The notes beneath the pieces were generated by a model that was not told the origin of the DNA, did not search any database, and saw nothing but the letters and a program-made list of their open reading frames with translations. Below are positions 47,331-56,810 of a stretch of DNA of 64,000 nt, piece by piece. Where the stretch lies: positions 1-64,000 of the forward strand of contig NZ_FPAB01000004.1 of the NCBI RefSeq assembly GCF_900116145.1, written 5' to 3'. Within the stretch, counting starts at the first letter, position 1. The number at the start of each line of letters is the position of its first letter. The position numbers were made by a program, and so were the translations under genes. Origin of the DNA: Streptomyces harbinensis. GTDB lineage: Bacteria; Actinomycetota; Actinomycetes; Streptomycetales; Streptomycetaceae.

Positions 47331-48104
47331 ATGACCATGACGCTCGGGGAGATGATCGCCGTATTCTGCGCCGGCCTGGCGGCCGGCGGCATCAACACCG
47401 TGGTGGGATCGGGCACCCTCATCACCTTCCCCGTGCTGCTGGCGACCGGGCTGCCGCCCGTCACCGCCACCGTCTCCAACGCGCTCGGGCTGATACCCGG
47501 CTCGATCAGCGGCGCCATCGGCTACCGGCGGGAGCTGCGCGGCCAGGGGCGGCGCATCCTGCGGTTCGGCACCGGGGCGCTGCTCGGCGGCTTCACCGGC
47601 GCCGCCCTGCTGCTGGCGCTGCCCGCCACCGCCTTCGAACGGATCGTGCCGGTCCTGGTCGGCCTCGCCCTCGTCCTGGTCGTGCTCCAGCCCCGGATCG
47701 GCCGGGCGGTACGGGAGCGGCGCGAGCGCACCGGGCGCGCCGCGCGGCCGGACGGCGGGCCGCTGCTCTCCGTCGGCCTCACCCTGGCCAGCGTCTACGG
47801 CGGCTACTTCGCCGCCGCGCAGGGCATCATCTACATGTCGCTGATGGGCATGCTGCTCGACGAGAACATGCAGCGGCTGAACGCCGTCAAGAACGTCCTG
47901 GCCGCGCTGGTGAACACCGTGGCCGCCGTCTTCTTCCTCTTCGCCGCCGACTTCCACTGGACGGCCGTCGCCCTGCTCGCCGTCGGCTCCGCGCTCGGCG
48001 GCCAGCTCGGCGCCCGTGTCGGCCGCCGGTTGAGCCCGGCCGTGCTGCGCGGCTGCATCGTGGTGGTCGGCTCGGTCGCCATCGTCCAGCTCGTACTGCG
48101 CTGA
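47331..48104 (+). CDS. TauE/SafE-family anion exporter
   Basis: A 257-residue multi-pass protein of the sulfite/sulfonate exporter family: AGLAAGGINTVVGSGTLITFP at the first helix pair and ASVYGGYFAAAQGIIYMSLMG in the second half, the two-fold repeat typical of TauE. ATG 47331 lies six bases after TAGGAT, so it is probably leaderless. A strong terminator follows. Confidence 0.88.
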   Translation: MTMTLGEMIAVFCAGLAAGGINTVVGSGTLITFPVLLATGLPPVTATVSNALGLIPGSISGAIGYRRELRGQGRRILRFGTGALLGGFTGAALLLALPATAFERIVPVLVGLALVLVVLQPRIGRAVRERRERTGRAARPDGGPLLSVGLTLASVYGGYFAAAQGIIYMSLMGMLLDENMQRLNAVKNVLAALVNTVAAVFFLFAADFHWTAVALLAVGSALGGQLGARVGRRLSPAVLRGCIVVVGSVAIVQLVLR

Positions 48105-48122
48105 GCGCCGCGCCCATCGACG

Positions 48123-48163
48123 GCGCGGGCCCCGTACCGGTCGTTCCGGTACGGGGCCCGCGC
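48123..48163. terminator. bidirectional terminator between tauE-like gene and purL
   Basis: An 18-base perfect stem (48123-48140 with 48146-48163) and a five-base loop between two convergent stop codons. Confidence 0.9.
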
Positions 48164-48180
48164 GCGTGCGCCGGTGCGGC

Positions 48181-50436
48181 TCAGCCGAACAGCGCCGGCA
48201 GCGTCGCCTCGCGCGCCGCCCGCAGCTCCGCCAGCGGGATGCCGAACGCACCCTGCACCTCGATGGCCTCGCCGTCGATCACCCCGACCCGCGCGGCCGG
48301 CAGCCCGCGCGCCGCGCACATGTCGGTGAAGCGGGTCTCCTCGCTGCGCGGCACCGCGACGATCGCGCGGCCGGCCGACTCGGAGAAGAGGAAGGTGAAC
48401 GCGTCCAGACCGTCCGGGACGACCAGCCGGACGCCGACGCCGCCGGCCACCGCCGACTCCGTCACCGCCTGGACCAGCCCGCCGTCCGACAGATCGTGCG
48501 CCGCGTCGATCATGCCGTCCCGCGAGGCGCTGATCAGGATCTCGGCCAGCAGCCGCTCCCGCTCCAGGTCCACCTGCGGCGGCAGCCCGCCCAGGTGGTT
48601 GTGGATCACCTGGGACCACGCCGAGCCGCCGAACTCCTCCCGGGTGTCCCCGAGCAGATAGACCAGCTGGCCGGCCTCCCGGAAGGCGTGCGGGGTGCGG
48701 CGCGTCACATCGTCGATCACCCCGAGCACCCCGACCACCGGGGTGGGGTGGATGGCCTGCTCGCCGGTCTGGTTGTACAGCGAGACATTGCCGCCGGTCA
48801 CCGGGGTGCCCAGCGCCTGGCAGGCGTCCGCCAGGCCGCGGGTGGCCTCGGCGAACTGCCACATCACGGCCGGGTCCTCCGGCGAGCCGAAGTTCAGGCA
48901 GTCGGTCACGGCCAGCGGCTTGGCGCCGGTCGCGGCGACGTTGCGGTACGACTCGGCGAACGCCAGCTGCGCGCCCGCGTACGGGTCGAGCTTGGCGTAG
49001 CGGCCGTTGCCGTCGGTGGCGATCGCGACGCCGAGGTTGGTGTCCTCGTCGATGCGGATCATGCCGCCGTCCTCCGGCTGGGCCAGCACGGTGTTGCCGA
49101 GGACGTACTTGTCGTACTGGTCGGTGATCCACCCCTTGGCCGCCTGGTTGGGCGAGGCCACCAGCCGCAGCACCTGCTCGCGCAGCTCCTGAGCGGTCGC
49201 CGGGCGCGGCAGCGCGCCCGCGTCGTCGGCCTGGAGGGTGTCCTGCCACGCGGGGCGGGCGAAGGGGCGGTTCAGCAGCGGGCCCTCGTGCGCGACGGTG
49301 CGCGGGGGCACGTCCACGATCTGCTCGCCGTGCCAGAAGATCTCAAGACGGTCGCCGTCGGTGACCTCACCGATCACGGTGGCGATGACGTCCCACTTCT
49401 CGCAGACCGCGAGGAAGCGCTCGACCTTCTCCGGTTCGACGACCGCGCACATCCGCTCCTGCGACTCGCTCATCAGGATCTCCTCGGGGGAGAGCGAGGA
49501 GTCGCGCAGCGGCACGGTGTCCAGCTCGACGCGCATGCCGCCGGAGCCGTTGGAGGCCAGCTCGGAGGTGGCGCAGGACAGGCCGGCCGCGCCGAGGTCC
49601 TGGATGCCGACGACCAGGTCCTGGGCGAACAGCTCCAGGGTGGACTCGATGAGCAGCTTCTCCTGGAACGGGTCGCCGACCTGGACGGCGGGCCGCTTGG
49701 CGGGCTTGCCGTCCGCGTCCTCGAAGGTCTCCGAGGCCAGGATCGAGGCGCCGCCGATGCCGTCGCCGCCGGTGCGGGCGCCGTACAGGATGACCTTGTT
49801 GCCGGCCCCGGACGCCTTGGCGAGGTGGATGTCCTCGTGCCGCATGACGCCCACGCACAGCGCGTTGACCAGCGGGTTGCCCTGGTAGCAGTCGTCGAAG
49901 ACGACCTCGCCGCCGATGTTGGGCAGGCCCAGGCAGTTGCCGTAGCCGCCGATGCCGGCCACCACGCCGGGCAGCACCCGCTTGGTGTCGGGGTGGTCGG
50001 CGGCGCCGAAGCGCAGCGGGTCCATGACGGCGACCGGGCGGGCTCCCATGGCGATGATGTCGCGGACGATGCCGCCGATGCCGGTGGCCGCGCCCTGGTA
50101 GGGCTCGACGTAGGAGGGGTGGTTGTGCGACTCGACCTTGAAGGTGACCGCGTACCCCTGGCCGACGTCCACGACGCCCGCCTGCTCACCGATGCCGACC
50201 AGCAGCGCGTCGGAGGCCGGGGCCTTCTCGCCGAACTGCTTGAGGTGCACCTTGCTGGACTTGTACGAGCAGTGCTCGGACCACATCACCGAGTACATGG
50301 CCAGCTCGGCGCCGGTCGGGCGGCGGCCGAGGATGGCGCGGATGCGCTCGTACTCATCCTGCTTGAGGCCCAGCTCGGCCCAGGGCAGCTCGGTGTCGGG
50401 GGTGGCGGCGGCGTGCTTGACGGTGTCGAGGGTCAT
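48181..50436 (-). CDS. purL: phosphoribosylformylglycinamidine synthase II
   Basis: Large synthetase subunit of FGAM synthase, making FGAM from FGAR with ammonia passed from PurQ. The 751-residue protein shows [33 protein letters not shown], and AHDLSDGGL in the second half. It is the last gene of a purS-purQ-purL unit and its ATG overlaps the purQ stop by four bases. Confidence 0.97.
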   Translation of the reverse strand: MTLDTVKHAAATPDTELPWAELGLKQDEYERIRAILGRRPTGAELAMYSVMWSEHCSYKSSKVHLKQFGEKAPASDALLVGIGEQAGVVDVGQGYAVTFKVESHNHPSYVEPYQGAATGIGGIVRDIIAMGARPVAVMDPLRFGAADHPDTKRVLPGVVAGIGGYGNCLGLPNIGGEVVFDDCYQGNPLVNALCVGVMRHEDIHLAKASGAGNKVILYGARTGGDGIGGASILASETFEDADGKPAKRPAVQVGDPFQEKLLIESTLELFAQDLVVGIQDLGAAGLSCATSELASNGSGGMRVELDTVPLRDSSLSPEEILMSESQERMCAVVEPEKVERFLAVCEKWDVIATVIGEVTDGDRLEIFWHGEQIVDVPPRTVAHEGPLLNRPFARPAWQDTLQADDAGALPRPATAQELREQVLRLVASPNQAAKGWITDQYDKYVLGNTVLAQPEDGGMIRIDEDTNLGVAIATDGNGRYAKLDPYAGAQLAFAESYRNVAATGAKPLAVTDCLNFGSPEDPAVMWQFAEATRGLADACQALGTPVTGGNVSLYNQTGEQAIHPTPVVGVLGVIDDVTRRTPHAFREAGQLVYLLGDTREEFGGSAWSQVIHNHLGGLPPQVDLERERLLAEILISASRDGMIDAAHDLSDGGLVQAVTESAVAGGVGVRLVVPDGLDAFTFLFSESAGRAIVAVPRSEETRFTDMCAARGLPAARVGVIDGEAIEVQGAFGIPLAELRAAREATLPALFG

Positions 50437-51113
50437 GAGGCGGCGACCAGCTTCTTGAGGACTGAGGTGAAGAAGCCGAGGCCGTCGGTGGTGGGCCCGG
50501 TGAGGGACTCGACGGCGTGCTCGGGGTGCGGCATCAGGCCGACGACATTGCCCGCGGCGTTGGTGACGCCGGCGATGTCGCGGCGGGAGCCGTTGGGGTT
50601 GCGGTCCAGGTAGCGGAAGACGACCCGGCCCTCCGCCTCCAGCTCGTCGAGGGTGCGCTCGTCGGCGACGTAGCCGCCCTCGCCGTTCTTCAGCGGGATG
50701 GTGATCTCCTGGCCGGCGGTGTAGTCGGCGGTCCAGGCGGTGCTCGCGTTCTCCACCCGCAGCCGCTGGTCGCGGCAGATGAAATGCAGGTGGTCATTCC
50801 GGGTGAGGGCCCCGGGCAGCAGATGCGATTCGCACAGCACCTGGAAGCCGTTGCAGATGCCGAGCACCGGAAGCCCGGCCCTGGCCTGCTCGATGATCGT
50901 TTCCATCACCGGGGAGAAACGGGCGATCGCGCCGCAGCGCAGATAATCCCCGTAACTGAAGCCGCCGGGCAGAATCACCGCGTCCACCTGGTGGAGGCTG
51001 GTGTCCCGGTGCCACAGGGCGACCGGCTCGGCGCCCGCGAGGCGGACCGCGCGCTGGGCGTCGCGGTCGTCCAGCGAGCCGGGGAAGGTGACGACGCCCA
51101 CACGGGTGCTCAC
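50433..51113 (-). CDS. purQ: phosphoribosylformylglycinamidine synthase I (glutaminase)
   Basis: Class I glutamine amidotransferase subunit. The 226-residue protein has the nucleophile Cys in [10 protein letters not shown] and the catalytic His/Glu in LMPHPEH, with [11 protein letters not shown] for the oxyanion region. The GTG start at 51113 overlaps the purS stop (GTGA), and its own stop overlaps purL. Confidence 0.96.
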   Translation of the reverse strand: MSTRVGVVTFPGSLDDRDAQRAVRLAGAEPVALWHRDTSLHQVDAVILPGGFSYGDYLRCGAIARFSPVMETIIEQARAGLPVLGICNGFQVLCESHLLPGALTRNDHLHFICRDQRLRVENASTAWTADYTAGQEITIPLKNGEGGYVADERTLDELEAEGRVVFRYLDRNPNGSRRDIAGVTNAAGNVVGLMPHPEHAVESLTGPTTDGLGFFTSVLKKLVAAS

Positions 51114-51376
51114 GGCGCGACCTCTTCCGCGGTCTCTTCCACGCGTACGTCGAAGTCCTCGATCACGGTGTTGGCGAGGAAGGTCTCGGCAAGCTCGCGG
51201 ATGCGGGCGAGGGCGGCCTCGTCGACGGGCCCCTCCACCTCCAGCTCGAAACGCTTGCCCTGGCGGACATCGGAGATTCCGTCGAAACCCAGCCGGGGCA
51301 GCGCGCGTTGCACGGCCTGGCCCTGGGGGTCGAGGATCTCCGGCTTGAGCATGACGTCGACTACGACGCGGGCCAC
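51110..51376 (-). CDS. purS: FGAM synthase subunit PurS
   Basis: An 88-residue bridging subunit of the PurLQS complex: [19 protein letters not shown] and [10 protein letters not shown]. The GTG at 51376 has GGGAG six bases upstream. It is first in the purSQL unit, with four-base overlaps to purQ. Confidence 0.94.
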   Translation of the reverse strand: MARVVVDVMLKPEILDPQGQAVQRALPRLGFDGISDVRQGKRFELEVEGPVDEAALARIRELAETFLANTVIEDFDVRVEETAEEVAP

Positions 51377-51752
51377 AGGTACTCCCGGTGGGATTGGTGC
51401 TGACGCTGCTGCCATCAGCGTACCTGTCGGACAAATCTACACGGGTAGACCAAGCGACGACCGGCCCTGCCTCTGGCATGAATCGGTCACGTTCAGGTAT
51501 CGGGGGCGGAAACCCCTGCAAGAAGCGGCGGGAAAACCGTAAGGTCCCCATTGCGGCGGTAACACGTGGGACCGAATTACCAGCACGCGGGTCTTCGCAC
51601 TTCACGGGAAAAGCCGCCCGTTGTACAAATAACGAACACGGCACCGCCGTACAGCACCTTGCTCCCGATCAGGGGAAGCCCCCGCGGCGCACCGCGCAGC
51701 CGGACCCGGCGCCGTCAGGAACGGGGCGAACCCGCCGAAAGGACCGATATCC
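51377..51752. other. divergent promoter region of purS and lsrL
   Basis: No gene is supported in these 376 bases. The minus strand has TACGCT at 51422-51417 as a possible purS -10, and the plus strand has an AT-rich TGTACAAATAAC at 51623-51634 that may be the lsrL -10 region. No clear purine operator is visible. Confidence 0.4.
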
Positions 51753-52070
51753 GTGGCACAGCGCGTCGTGGTCACTCTCTCCGACGACATCGACGGCGGG
51801 GAAGCGTCGGAAACGGTGGCTTTCGGGCTCGACGGGAAGACGTACGAGATCGACCTCAGCGAGGAGAACGCCGAGAAGCTCCGCGCCACCCTCGCCCCCT
51901 ACGTGACGGCCGGCCGCAAGCAGGCCAAGTCGGGCCGCGCCTTCCACCACACCTCGGTGGCCCCCGACCCGCGCGCGGTGCGCGCCTGGGCGGAGTCCAA
52001 CGGCTTCGACGTGCCGGCCCGCGGGCGGATCCCGCGCAAGGTGTACGACGCCTTCAACGAGGCTCACTGA
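51753..52070 (+). CDS. lsrL: Lsr2-family nucleoid-associated protein (LsrL)
   Basis: A 105-residue xenogeneic-silencer-family protein with the N-terminal dimerisation strand pair (VVVTLSDDIDGGEASETVAFG), YEIDLSEENAEKL, and the C-terminal DNA-binding domain (VRAWAESNGFDVPARGRIP) with the RGR that inserts in the minor groove of AT-rich DNA. Its position beside purS marks it as the second Streptomyces paralogue rather than the main Lsr2. GTG 51753 follows AAAGGA. Confidence 0.9.
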   Translation: MAQRVVVTLSDDIDGGEASETVAFGLDGKTYEIDLSEENAEKLRATLAPYVTAGRKQAKSGRAFHHTSVAPDPRAVRAWAESNGFDVPARGRIPRKVYDAFNEAH

Positions 52071-52170
52071 TCCGGGTGTTGGGCCGATTTGCCAACGACC
52101 CCAGGTGATCGGCTAGAGTCTGGATCACGCCGAAGGGCGGGGCCGGAAAAGCCCCGAACGAGGCGGATGC

Positions 52171-52242
52171 GCGGGTGTAGTTCAGTAGTAGAACACCCTC
52201 TTTCCAAGAGGGAGGCGCAGTGTGCAATTCCTGTCACCCGCT
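52171..52242 (+). tRNA. tRNA-Gly (TCC), atypical copy 1
   Basis: The acceptor stem GCGGGTG/CACCCGC, D-stem GTTC/GAAC and anticodon stem CCCTC/GAGGG with loop TTTCCAA (anticodon TCC) are intact. The D-loop reads AGTAGTA with no GG, and the T-arm reads GCAGTGTGCAATTCCTGT, so GTTC is replaced by GTGC. Both changes remove the D-loop/T-loop contacts. Confidence 0.88.
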
Positions 52243-52287
52243 CGATCCACTCCGGTGCGTACACCGTGCGCACCAGCCAGTGGTCAC

Positions 52288-52359
52288 GCGGGTGTAGTTC
52301 AGTAGCAGAACACCCCCTTTCCAAGGGGGAGGCGCAGTGTGCAATCCCTGTCACCCGCT
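52288..52359 (+). tRNA. tRNA-Gly (TCC), atypical copy 2
   Basis: Nearly identical to copy 1, with compensatory changes in the anticodon stem (CCCCC/GGGGG) and D-loop AGTAGCA, again without GG. The T-arm GCAGTGTGCAATCCCTGT also has GTGC. Compensated stem changes argue that both copies are functional. Confidence 0.88.
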
Positions 52360-52447
52360 CTGCATCTCAGGTACTCGGTACAGACCCCCTCCGGGGATCG
52401 GGTACAGTAGGTGTCGCACCGCACGGGAAACCGGGCGGGGCAAGCAG

Positions 52448-52520
52448 GCGGACGTAGCTCAGTTGGTAGAGCACAACCTTGCCAAGGTTGGGGTCGCGAG
52501 TTCGAATCTCGTCGTCCGCT
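52448..52520 (+). tRNA. tRNA-Gly (GCC)
   Basis: Canonical: GCGGACGTAGCTCAGTTGG, anticodon loop TTGCCAA giving GCC, T-arm CGAGTTCGAATCTCG, acceptor complement CGTCCGC. It keeps GG and GTTC, unlike the two upstream tRNA-Gly genes. Confidence 0.95.
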
Positions 52521-52526
52521 CAGAGT

Positions 52527-52558
52527 GAAGGGCCCGATCCGAACGGATCGGGCCCTTC
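52527..52558 (+). terminator. terminator of the tRNA-Gly cluster
   Basis: GAAGGGCCCGATCC, loop GAAC, and its exact complement, seven bases after tRNA-Gly(GCC). Confidence 0.85.
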
Positions 52559-52669
52559 GGCGTGTTGGCGCCCGGCCCTGCCCTGCCCGTCCGCCGATCT
52601 GACATTCGTCATACCGATCCATGACAGTCGGCCATGGGATCCGGCCCGCCCGGGCGGGAGCCTTGAGCC

Positions 52670-53590
52670 ATGGTCAACGGCGATACGACGACAGTGATCG
52701 AGGCCCGCGGGCTGCGCCGCCGGTACGGTCCGGAGGGCCCGGCCGGCTTCGAGGCCGTGCGGGGGATGGACTTCGAGGTGCGGCGCGGGGAACTGTTCGC
52801 CCTGCTGGGCACGAACGGCGCGGGCAAGACCTCGACGGTGGAGCTGCTGGAGGGCCTCGCCCCGCCGACCGGCGGCGAGGTGCGGGTGTTCGGGCACGAC
52901 CCCTACCGGCGGCGGGACCGGGTGCGCCCGTACATCGGGATGATGCTCCAGGAAGGCGGGTTCCCCGCCGATCTGACCGTGACGGAGACCGCCCGGATGT
53001 GGGCCGGCTGCATCACCGGGCCGCGGCCGGTGCCGGAGGCGCTGGAGCTGGTGGGTCTGGAGGGCCGGGCGGACGTCCGGGTCAAGCAGCTGTCCGGCGG
53101 CGAGCGGCGCCGGCTCGATCTGGCGCTGGCACTGATGGGCCGTCCCGGGCTGCTGTTCCTGGACGAGCCCACCACCGGGCTCGACCCGGAGGCGCGGCAG
53201 CGCACCTGGCAGCTGGTGAGCGAGCTGCGCGACGAGGGCACCACGGTGCTGCTCACCACGCACTACCTGGAGGAGGCCGAGGCGCTGGCCGACCGGCTGG
53301 CGATCATGCGCGAGGGCCGGATCGTCGTCTCGGGGACCACCGGCGAGGTGCTGGACGCGCAGCCGGCCCGTATCCGGTTCACGCTGCCGGACGGGGTGGG
53401 TCCCGAGCGGCTGCCGCTGTCGGTGCCGGCCGCGGCGGACGGACAGCGGGTGGAGATCCGTACCCGCGCCCTCCAGCAAGCACTGACCGAGGTGCTGCTG
53501 TGGGCCCGGGACGCCGGGGTCGAGCTGGTGGATCTGGACGCCCGCTCGGCGTCGCTGGAGGAAGTCTTTCTGGAGGTGGCGGGGCAGTGA
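52670..53590 (+). CDS. ABC transporter ATP-binding protein (drug/lipid exporter type)
   Basis: A 306-residue DrrA-like ATPase: Walker A GTNGAGKTS (48-56), signature QLSGGERRR, Walker B LLFLDEPTTGLDPEA and switch TTHYLEEAEAL. The C-terminal extension is the DUF4162-like tail of exporter ATPases. ATG 52670 is used. The stop overlaps the permease start (GTGA), and a two-component system follows, suggesting drug-induced export. Confidence 0.93.
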   Translation: MVNGDTTTVIEARGLRRRYGPEGPAGFEAVRGMDFEVRRGELFALLGTNGAGKTSTVELLEGLAPPTGGEVRVFGHDPYRRRDRVRPYIGMMLQEGGFPADLTVTETARMWAGCITGPRPVPEALELVGLEGRADVRVKQLSGGERRRLDLALALMGRPGLLFLDEPTTGLDPEARQRTWQLVSELRDEGTTVLLTTHYLEEAEALADRLAIMREGRIVVSGTTGEVLDAQPARIRFTLPDGVGPERLPLSVPAAADGQRVEIRTRALQQALTEVLLWARDAGVELVDLDARSASLEEVFLEVAGQ

Positions 53591-54462
53591 ACGGCACGGC
53601 GACGAAGGACGGGCGGCCCGGGAACGTGCCGCACGGTACGGAAGAGCGGCACGCCGGGATGAGCCAGGCGACCTGGCGGCTGCTGCTGGGCATGCCGAGC
53701 AAGGCGTCGATGCGGCGGATGACGGCGCTGGGGCGGGCGGAGCTGACGCTGATCCTGCGCAACCGCACGGCCCTGTTCATGGCGCTGGCCATGCCGGTGG
53801 GCATGGTGCTGGTCTCCTATGTCTCGGCGGGGAACCTGGAGTCGGTGGAGACCGCCCTGAGCATCGGGGAGATGGTGCTCACCGGCGGGATCGGGTTCGT
53901 CCTGCTGCTGGTGGCGTACTTCAACCCGATCACCTCCTACGTGGCGCGGCGCGAGGAGCGGGTGCTCAAGCGGCTGCGCACCGGGGAGCTGACGGACGGC
54001 GAGATCCTGACCGGTACGGCGCTGCCGTCGGTGGTGCTGGCGCTGGGGCAGATCGCGGTGCTGGTGGTCTCCGGGGTGCTGCTGCTGGAGGTGGGCATGC
54101 CGAAGCAGCCGGTGGTGCTGGTGCTCGGGGTGCTGCTGGGTGTGGTGATGATGGTGGGGCTGGCGGCGCTGACCGCGGCATTCACCAAGACCGTGGAGAG
54201 CGCGCAGATCACCAGCTTGCCGTTCTTCATGCTGTCCGCGCTGGGCTCGGGGCTGTTCGTGCCGCTGGACGCGTTCCCGGACGGCATGGCGAACGTCTTC
54301 CGGGCGCTGCCGATGACCCCGGTCATCGAGCTGGTGCGCGGCGGCTGGCTGGGCGGGATGTCCGGCGGCGAGCTGCGGCTGGCGCTGCTGCTGGCACTGG
54401 CCTGGACCGTCGCGTCGGTGTTTGCTGTACGGCGGTGGTTCCGCTGGGACGCGCGGCAGTGA
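53587..54462 (+). CDS. ABC-2 type exporter permease
   Basis: A 291-residue permease with a long hydrophilic N-terminus, six transmembrane helices, the ABC-2 motif around EERVLKRLRTGELTDGEIL, and PFFMLSALGSGLFVPLDAFP. The GTG at 53587 overlaps the ATPase stop by four bases. It forms the exporter with the preceding ATPase. Confidence 0.88.
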   Translation: MNGTATKDGRPGNVPHGTEERHAGMSQATWRLLLGMPSKASMRRMTALGRAELTLILRNRTALFMALAMPVGMVLVSYVSAGNLESVETALSIGEMVLTGGIGFVLLLVAYFNPITSYVARREERVLKRLRTGELTDGEILTGTALPSVVLALGQIAVLVVSGVLLLEVGMPKQPVVLVLGVLLGVVMMVGLAALTAAFTKTVESAQITSLPFFMLSALGSGLFVPLDAFPDGMANVFRALPMTPVIELVRGGWLGGMSGGELRLALLLALAWTVASVFAVRRWFRWDARQ

Positions 54463-54512
54463 GGGCCTGACGGAGCCGGAGAGGGACCCGGGAGAGAAGG
54501 GTGTGAGGCGGG

Positions 54513-55817
54513 ATGAGTACAGCGGCGGCGTCGCCGCGCTGGGTGGACCGGGTCATCGGGAGCACGCAGCGGGCACGGGTGTACCACTACACGAAGTACA
54601 CGCTGTACTCGTTCGCGTCGCTGGAACTCCTCGCCGTGCTCGTGAACCTGCCGCAGTGGACGACGGGCGGCGCCGCCGCCACGGTCGTGATGGCGCTGCT
54701 GGTGCTGCTGCACACCGCGGCCAACATCCAGCTCACCCGGCTGGGGATGCGCTGGTACCTGCACGAGGGCGGCGAGGGCGCCCCGGAGTGGCCGGGCAGG
54801 CTGCTGATGGCGCAGGCGGTGCTCACCTTGCTGGTCACCGGGTGGCTGGCCGGCTCGGTGGCGACGGGGCAGGCCCCGATCACCGTGCTGGGGATGCTGG
54901 TGTCGCTGTACGCGTTCGGTGTCTGCGGGCCCTCGCTGCTGCTGTCCCAGCGGCAGTTGTGGGCGGGGCTCGGGGTACTGCTGGCCGTGGTCGCGCTGGC
55001 GTGCCTGATCGCCGGAACACCGGGCCGGGTACTGCTGGTGCTGGTGGCGCTGACGGGCTTCCTGCTGGTGACGATGGCGTTCACCTGCCGGGTGACGACC
55101 TGGACCCTGCGCGTGGTGAACAAGCTGGACGCCGCCCGGGAGACCGAGGCCCGGCTGGCGGTCGCCGAGGAGCGGCTGCGGTTCGGGCGGGACATGCACG
55201 ACGTGCTGGGCCGGAACCTGTCGGTGATCGCGCTGAAGAGCGAACTGGCCGCGCAGCTGGCGCGGCGCGGCTCGCCGGCGGCGGTGGACCAGATGACCGA
55301 GGTGCAGCAGATCGCCCGCCAGTCGCAGCAGGAGATGCGGGAGGTGGTGCGCGGCTACCGGGAGGCGGATCTGCACGCGGAGCTGGCCGGGGCGCGCGGG
55401 GTGCTGGAGGCGGCCGGGATCGCCTGCCGGATCGAGGACGGCGGCAGCACCGAGCTGCCGGTGATGGTGCAGTCGGCGCTGGGGTGGGTGGTGCGGGAGG
55501 GCACCACGAACGTGCTGCGGCACGCGGACGCGACGGCGTGCGTGATCCGGCTGCGCCCGCCGGGGCCGGGCGGGATCACGGCGGTGCTGGAGATGGAGAA
55601 CGACGGGGTCCGGGCCCGGACGCACGGAACACCGGCGGGCACCGGTCTGCTGGGGCTGCGGGACCGGCTGGCGGTGCTGGGCGGTGCGCTGTCGGCCGGG
55701 GCGTACGGGGACGGGGACACGGACGGGGGCACGGGCGCGGGGGATTCCTTCCGGATCACCGCGACGGTGCCGGTGATGGCGGCGCCGTCGCACCAGGCGG
55801 AGAGGGTGAGTGCGTGA
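54513..55817 (+). CDS. DesK-like sensor histidine kinase
   Basis: A 434-residue kinase with about six transmembrane helices (30-190), the HisKA_3 box RFGRDMHDVLGRNLSVIALKS with the phospho-acceptor H229, and an HATPase domain (about 320-425, REGTTNVLRHA). The N-terminal plan is that of membrane-fluidity or envelope-stress sensors. It lies 50 bases after the ABC permease and pairs with the downstream regulator. Confidence 0.9.
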   Translation: MSTAAASPRWVDRVIGSTQRARVYHYTKYTLYSFASLELLAVLVNLPQWTTGGAAATVVMALLVLLHTAANIQLTRLGMRWYLHEGGEGAPEWPGRLLMAQAVLTLLVTGWLAGSVATGQAPITVLGMLVSLYAFGVCGPSLLLSQRQLWAGLGVLLAVVALACLIAGTPGRVLLVLVALTGFLLVTMAFTCRVTTWTLRVVNKLDAARETEARLAVAEERLRFGRDMHDVLGRNLSVIALKSELAAQLARRGSPAAVDQMTEVQQIARQSQQEMREVVRGYREADLHAELAGARGVLEAAGIACRIEDGGSTELPVMVQSALGWVVREGTTNVLRHADATACVIRLRPPGPGGITAVLEMENDGVRARTHGTPAGTGLLGLRDRLAVLGGALSAGAYGDGDTDGGTGAGDSFRITATVPVMAAPSHQAERVSA

Positions 55818-55923
55818 TGTCCCGGCGGTGGTCCGGCCGGCCGGCCGGTCGGGCGGATGCCCGGTGCGGTACGGGCGGGCGGCGGCGGGCAGTGGCCGGC
55901 CGGGTCCTGGCGGAGGTGCGGGC

Positions 55924-56529
55924 GTGATCAGGGTGCTGCTCGCGGACGACGAGCATCTGATCCGGGGGGCGCTGGCCGCGCTGCTGGCGCTGGAGGACGA
56001 CCTGCTGGTGGTCGCGGAGGCGGCCTCGGGCCCCGAGGCGCTGGCGATGGCGGCGGCGCACCGGCCGGACGTGGCGGTGCTCGATCTCCAGATGCCGGGC
56101 GCGGACGGGGTGGCGGTGGCGGCGCGGCTGCGTACCGAACTGCCGCGGTGCACCACCATGATCGTGACCGGGCACGGGCGCCCCGGGCATCTCAAACGGG
56201 CGCTGTCGTCCGGGGTGCGGGGCTTTCTGCCCAAGACGGTCTCGGCCCAGCGGCTGGCCGAAATCATCCGTACGGTGCACTCGGGTGTCCGTTACATTGA
56301 CCCGGAGCTGGCGGCGGACGCCATCAGCGCGGGCGATTCGCCGCTGACCGCCCGCGAGACGGAACTCCTGGAGCTGGCGGCGGACGGTGCGCCGATCAGT
56401 GAGATCGCCGCGCGGGCGGCGCTCGCCCAGGGCACCGTCCGCAATTACCTCTCCTCGGCGGCGGCCAAACTGCACGCCGAGAACCGGCACACCGCCGTGC
56501 GGCTGGCGCGCGAGCGCGGCTGGCTGTGA
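55924..56529 (+). CDS. NarL/FixJ response regulator, DesR-like
   Basis: A 201-residue response regulator: acidic pocket ADDEH, phospho-Asp 54 (AVLDLQMPG), conserved Lys in GFLPKTVSA and a C-terminal LuxR HTH (LTARETELLELAADG, GTVRNYLSSAAAKL). The GTG at 55924 has GGAGG seven bases upstream. It probably controls the adjacent exporter. Confidence 0.92.
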   Translation: MIRVLLADDEHLIRGALAALLALEDDLLVVAEAASGPEALAMAAAHRPDVAVLDLQMPGADGVAVAARLRTELPRCTTMIVTGHGRPGHLKRALSSGVRGFLPKTVSAQRLAEIIRTVHSGVRYIDPELAADAISAGDSPLTARETELLELAADGAPISEIAARAALAQGTVRNYLSSAAAKLHAENRHTAVRLARERGWL

Positions 56530-56669
56530 CGGGGCGAGGCAGGCCGGGGCGGCGCCCGCCGGACCGCCCCGCGCCCGTGCCGCTCCCCGGCGCGGGTCCG
56601 GCACGCCGCCGCGCACCACACCTCGTACGCACCTGACCGCACCGCACCGCACCGAAGGGGCCCTCGACC

Positions 56670-56789
56670 ATGACCACCGCCACGCTGATCGTGTTCGTCA
56701 TCTCCATCGGCGTGGTCGGCTGGGTCGCCTGGCGCGGCTTCCGGGCGGAGGACGCCCGGCGCGCGGCCGAGGAGCGGCGCGACCGGTAG
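56670..56789 (+). CDS. 39-residue single-pass membrane peptide
   Basis: ATG 56670 begins MTTATLIVFVISIGVVGWVA, a single membrane helix, followed by a basic and acidic tail (AEDARRAAEERRDR). GAAGGGG lies nine bases upstream. The gene is too short for an automatic call but has a good ribosome binding site and ordinary codon bias. Confidence 0.55.
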   Translation: MTTATLIVFVISIGVVGWVAWRGFRAEDARRAAEERRDR

Positions 56790-56810
56790 CCGGGCGGCTT
56801 CCCGGTCCGC

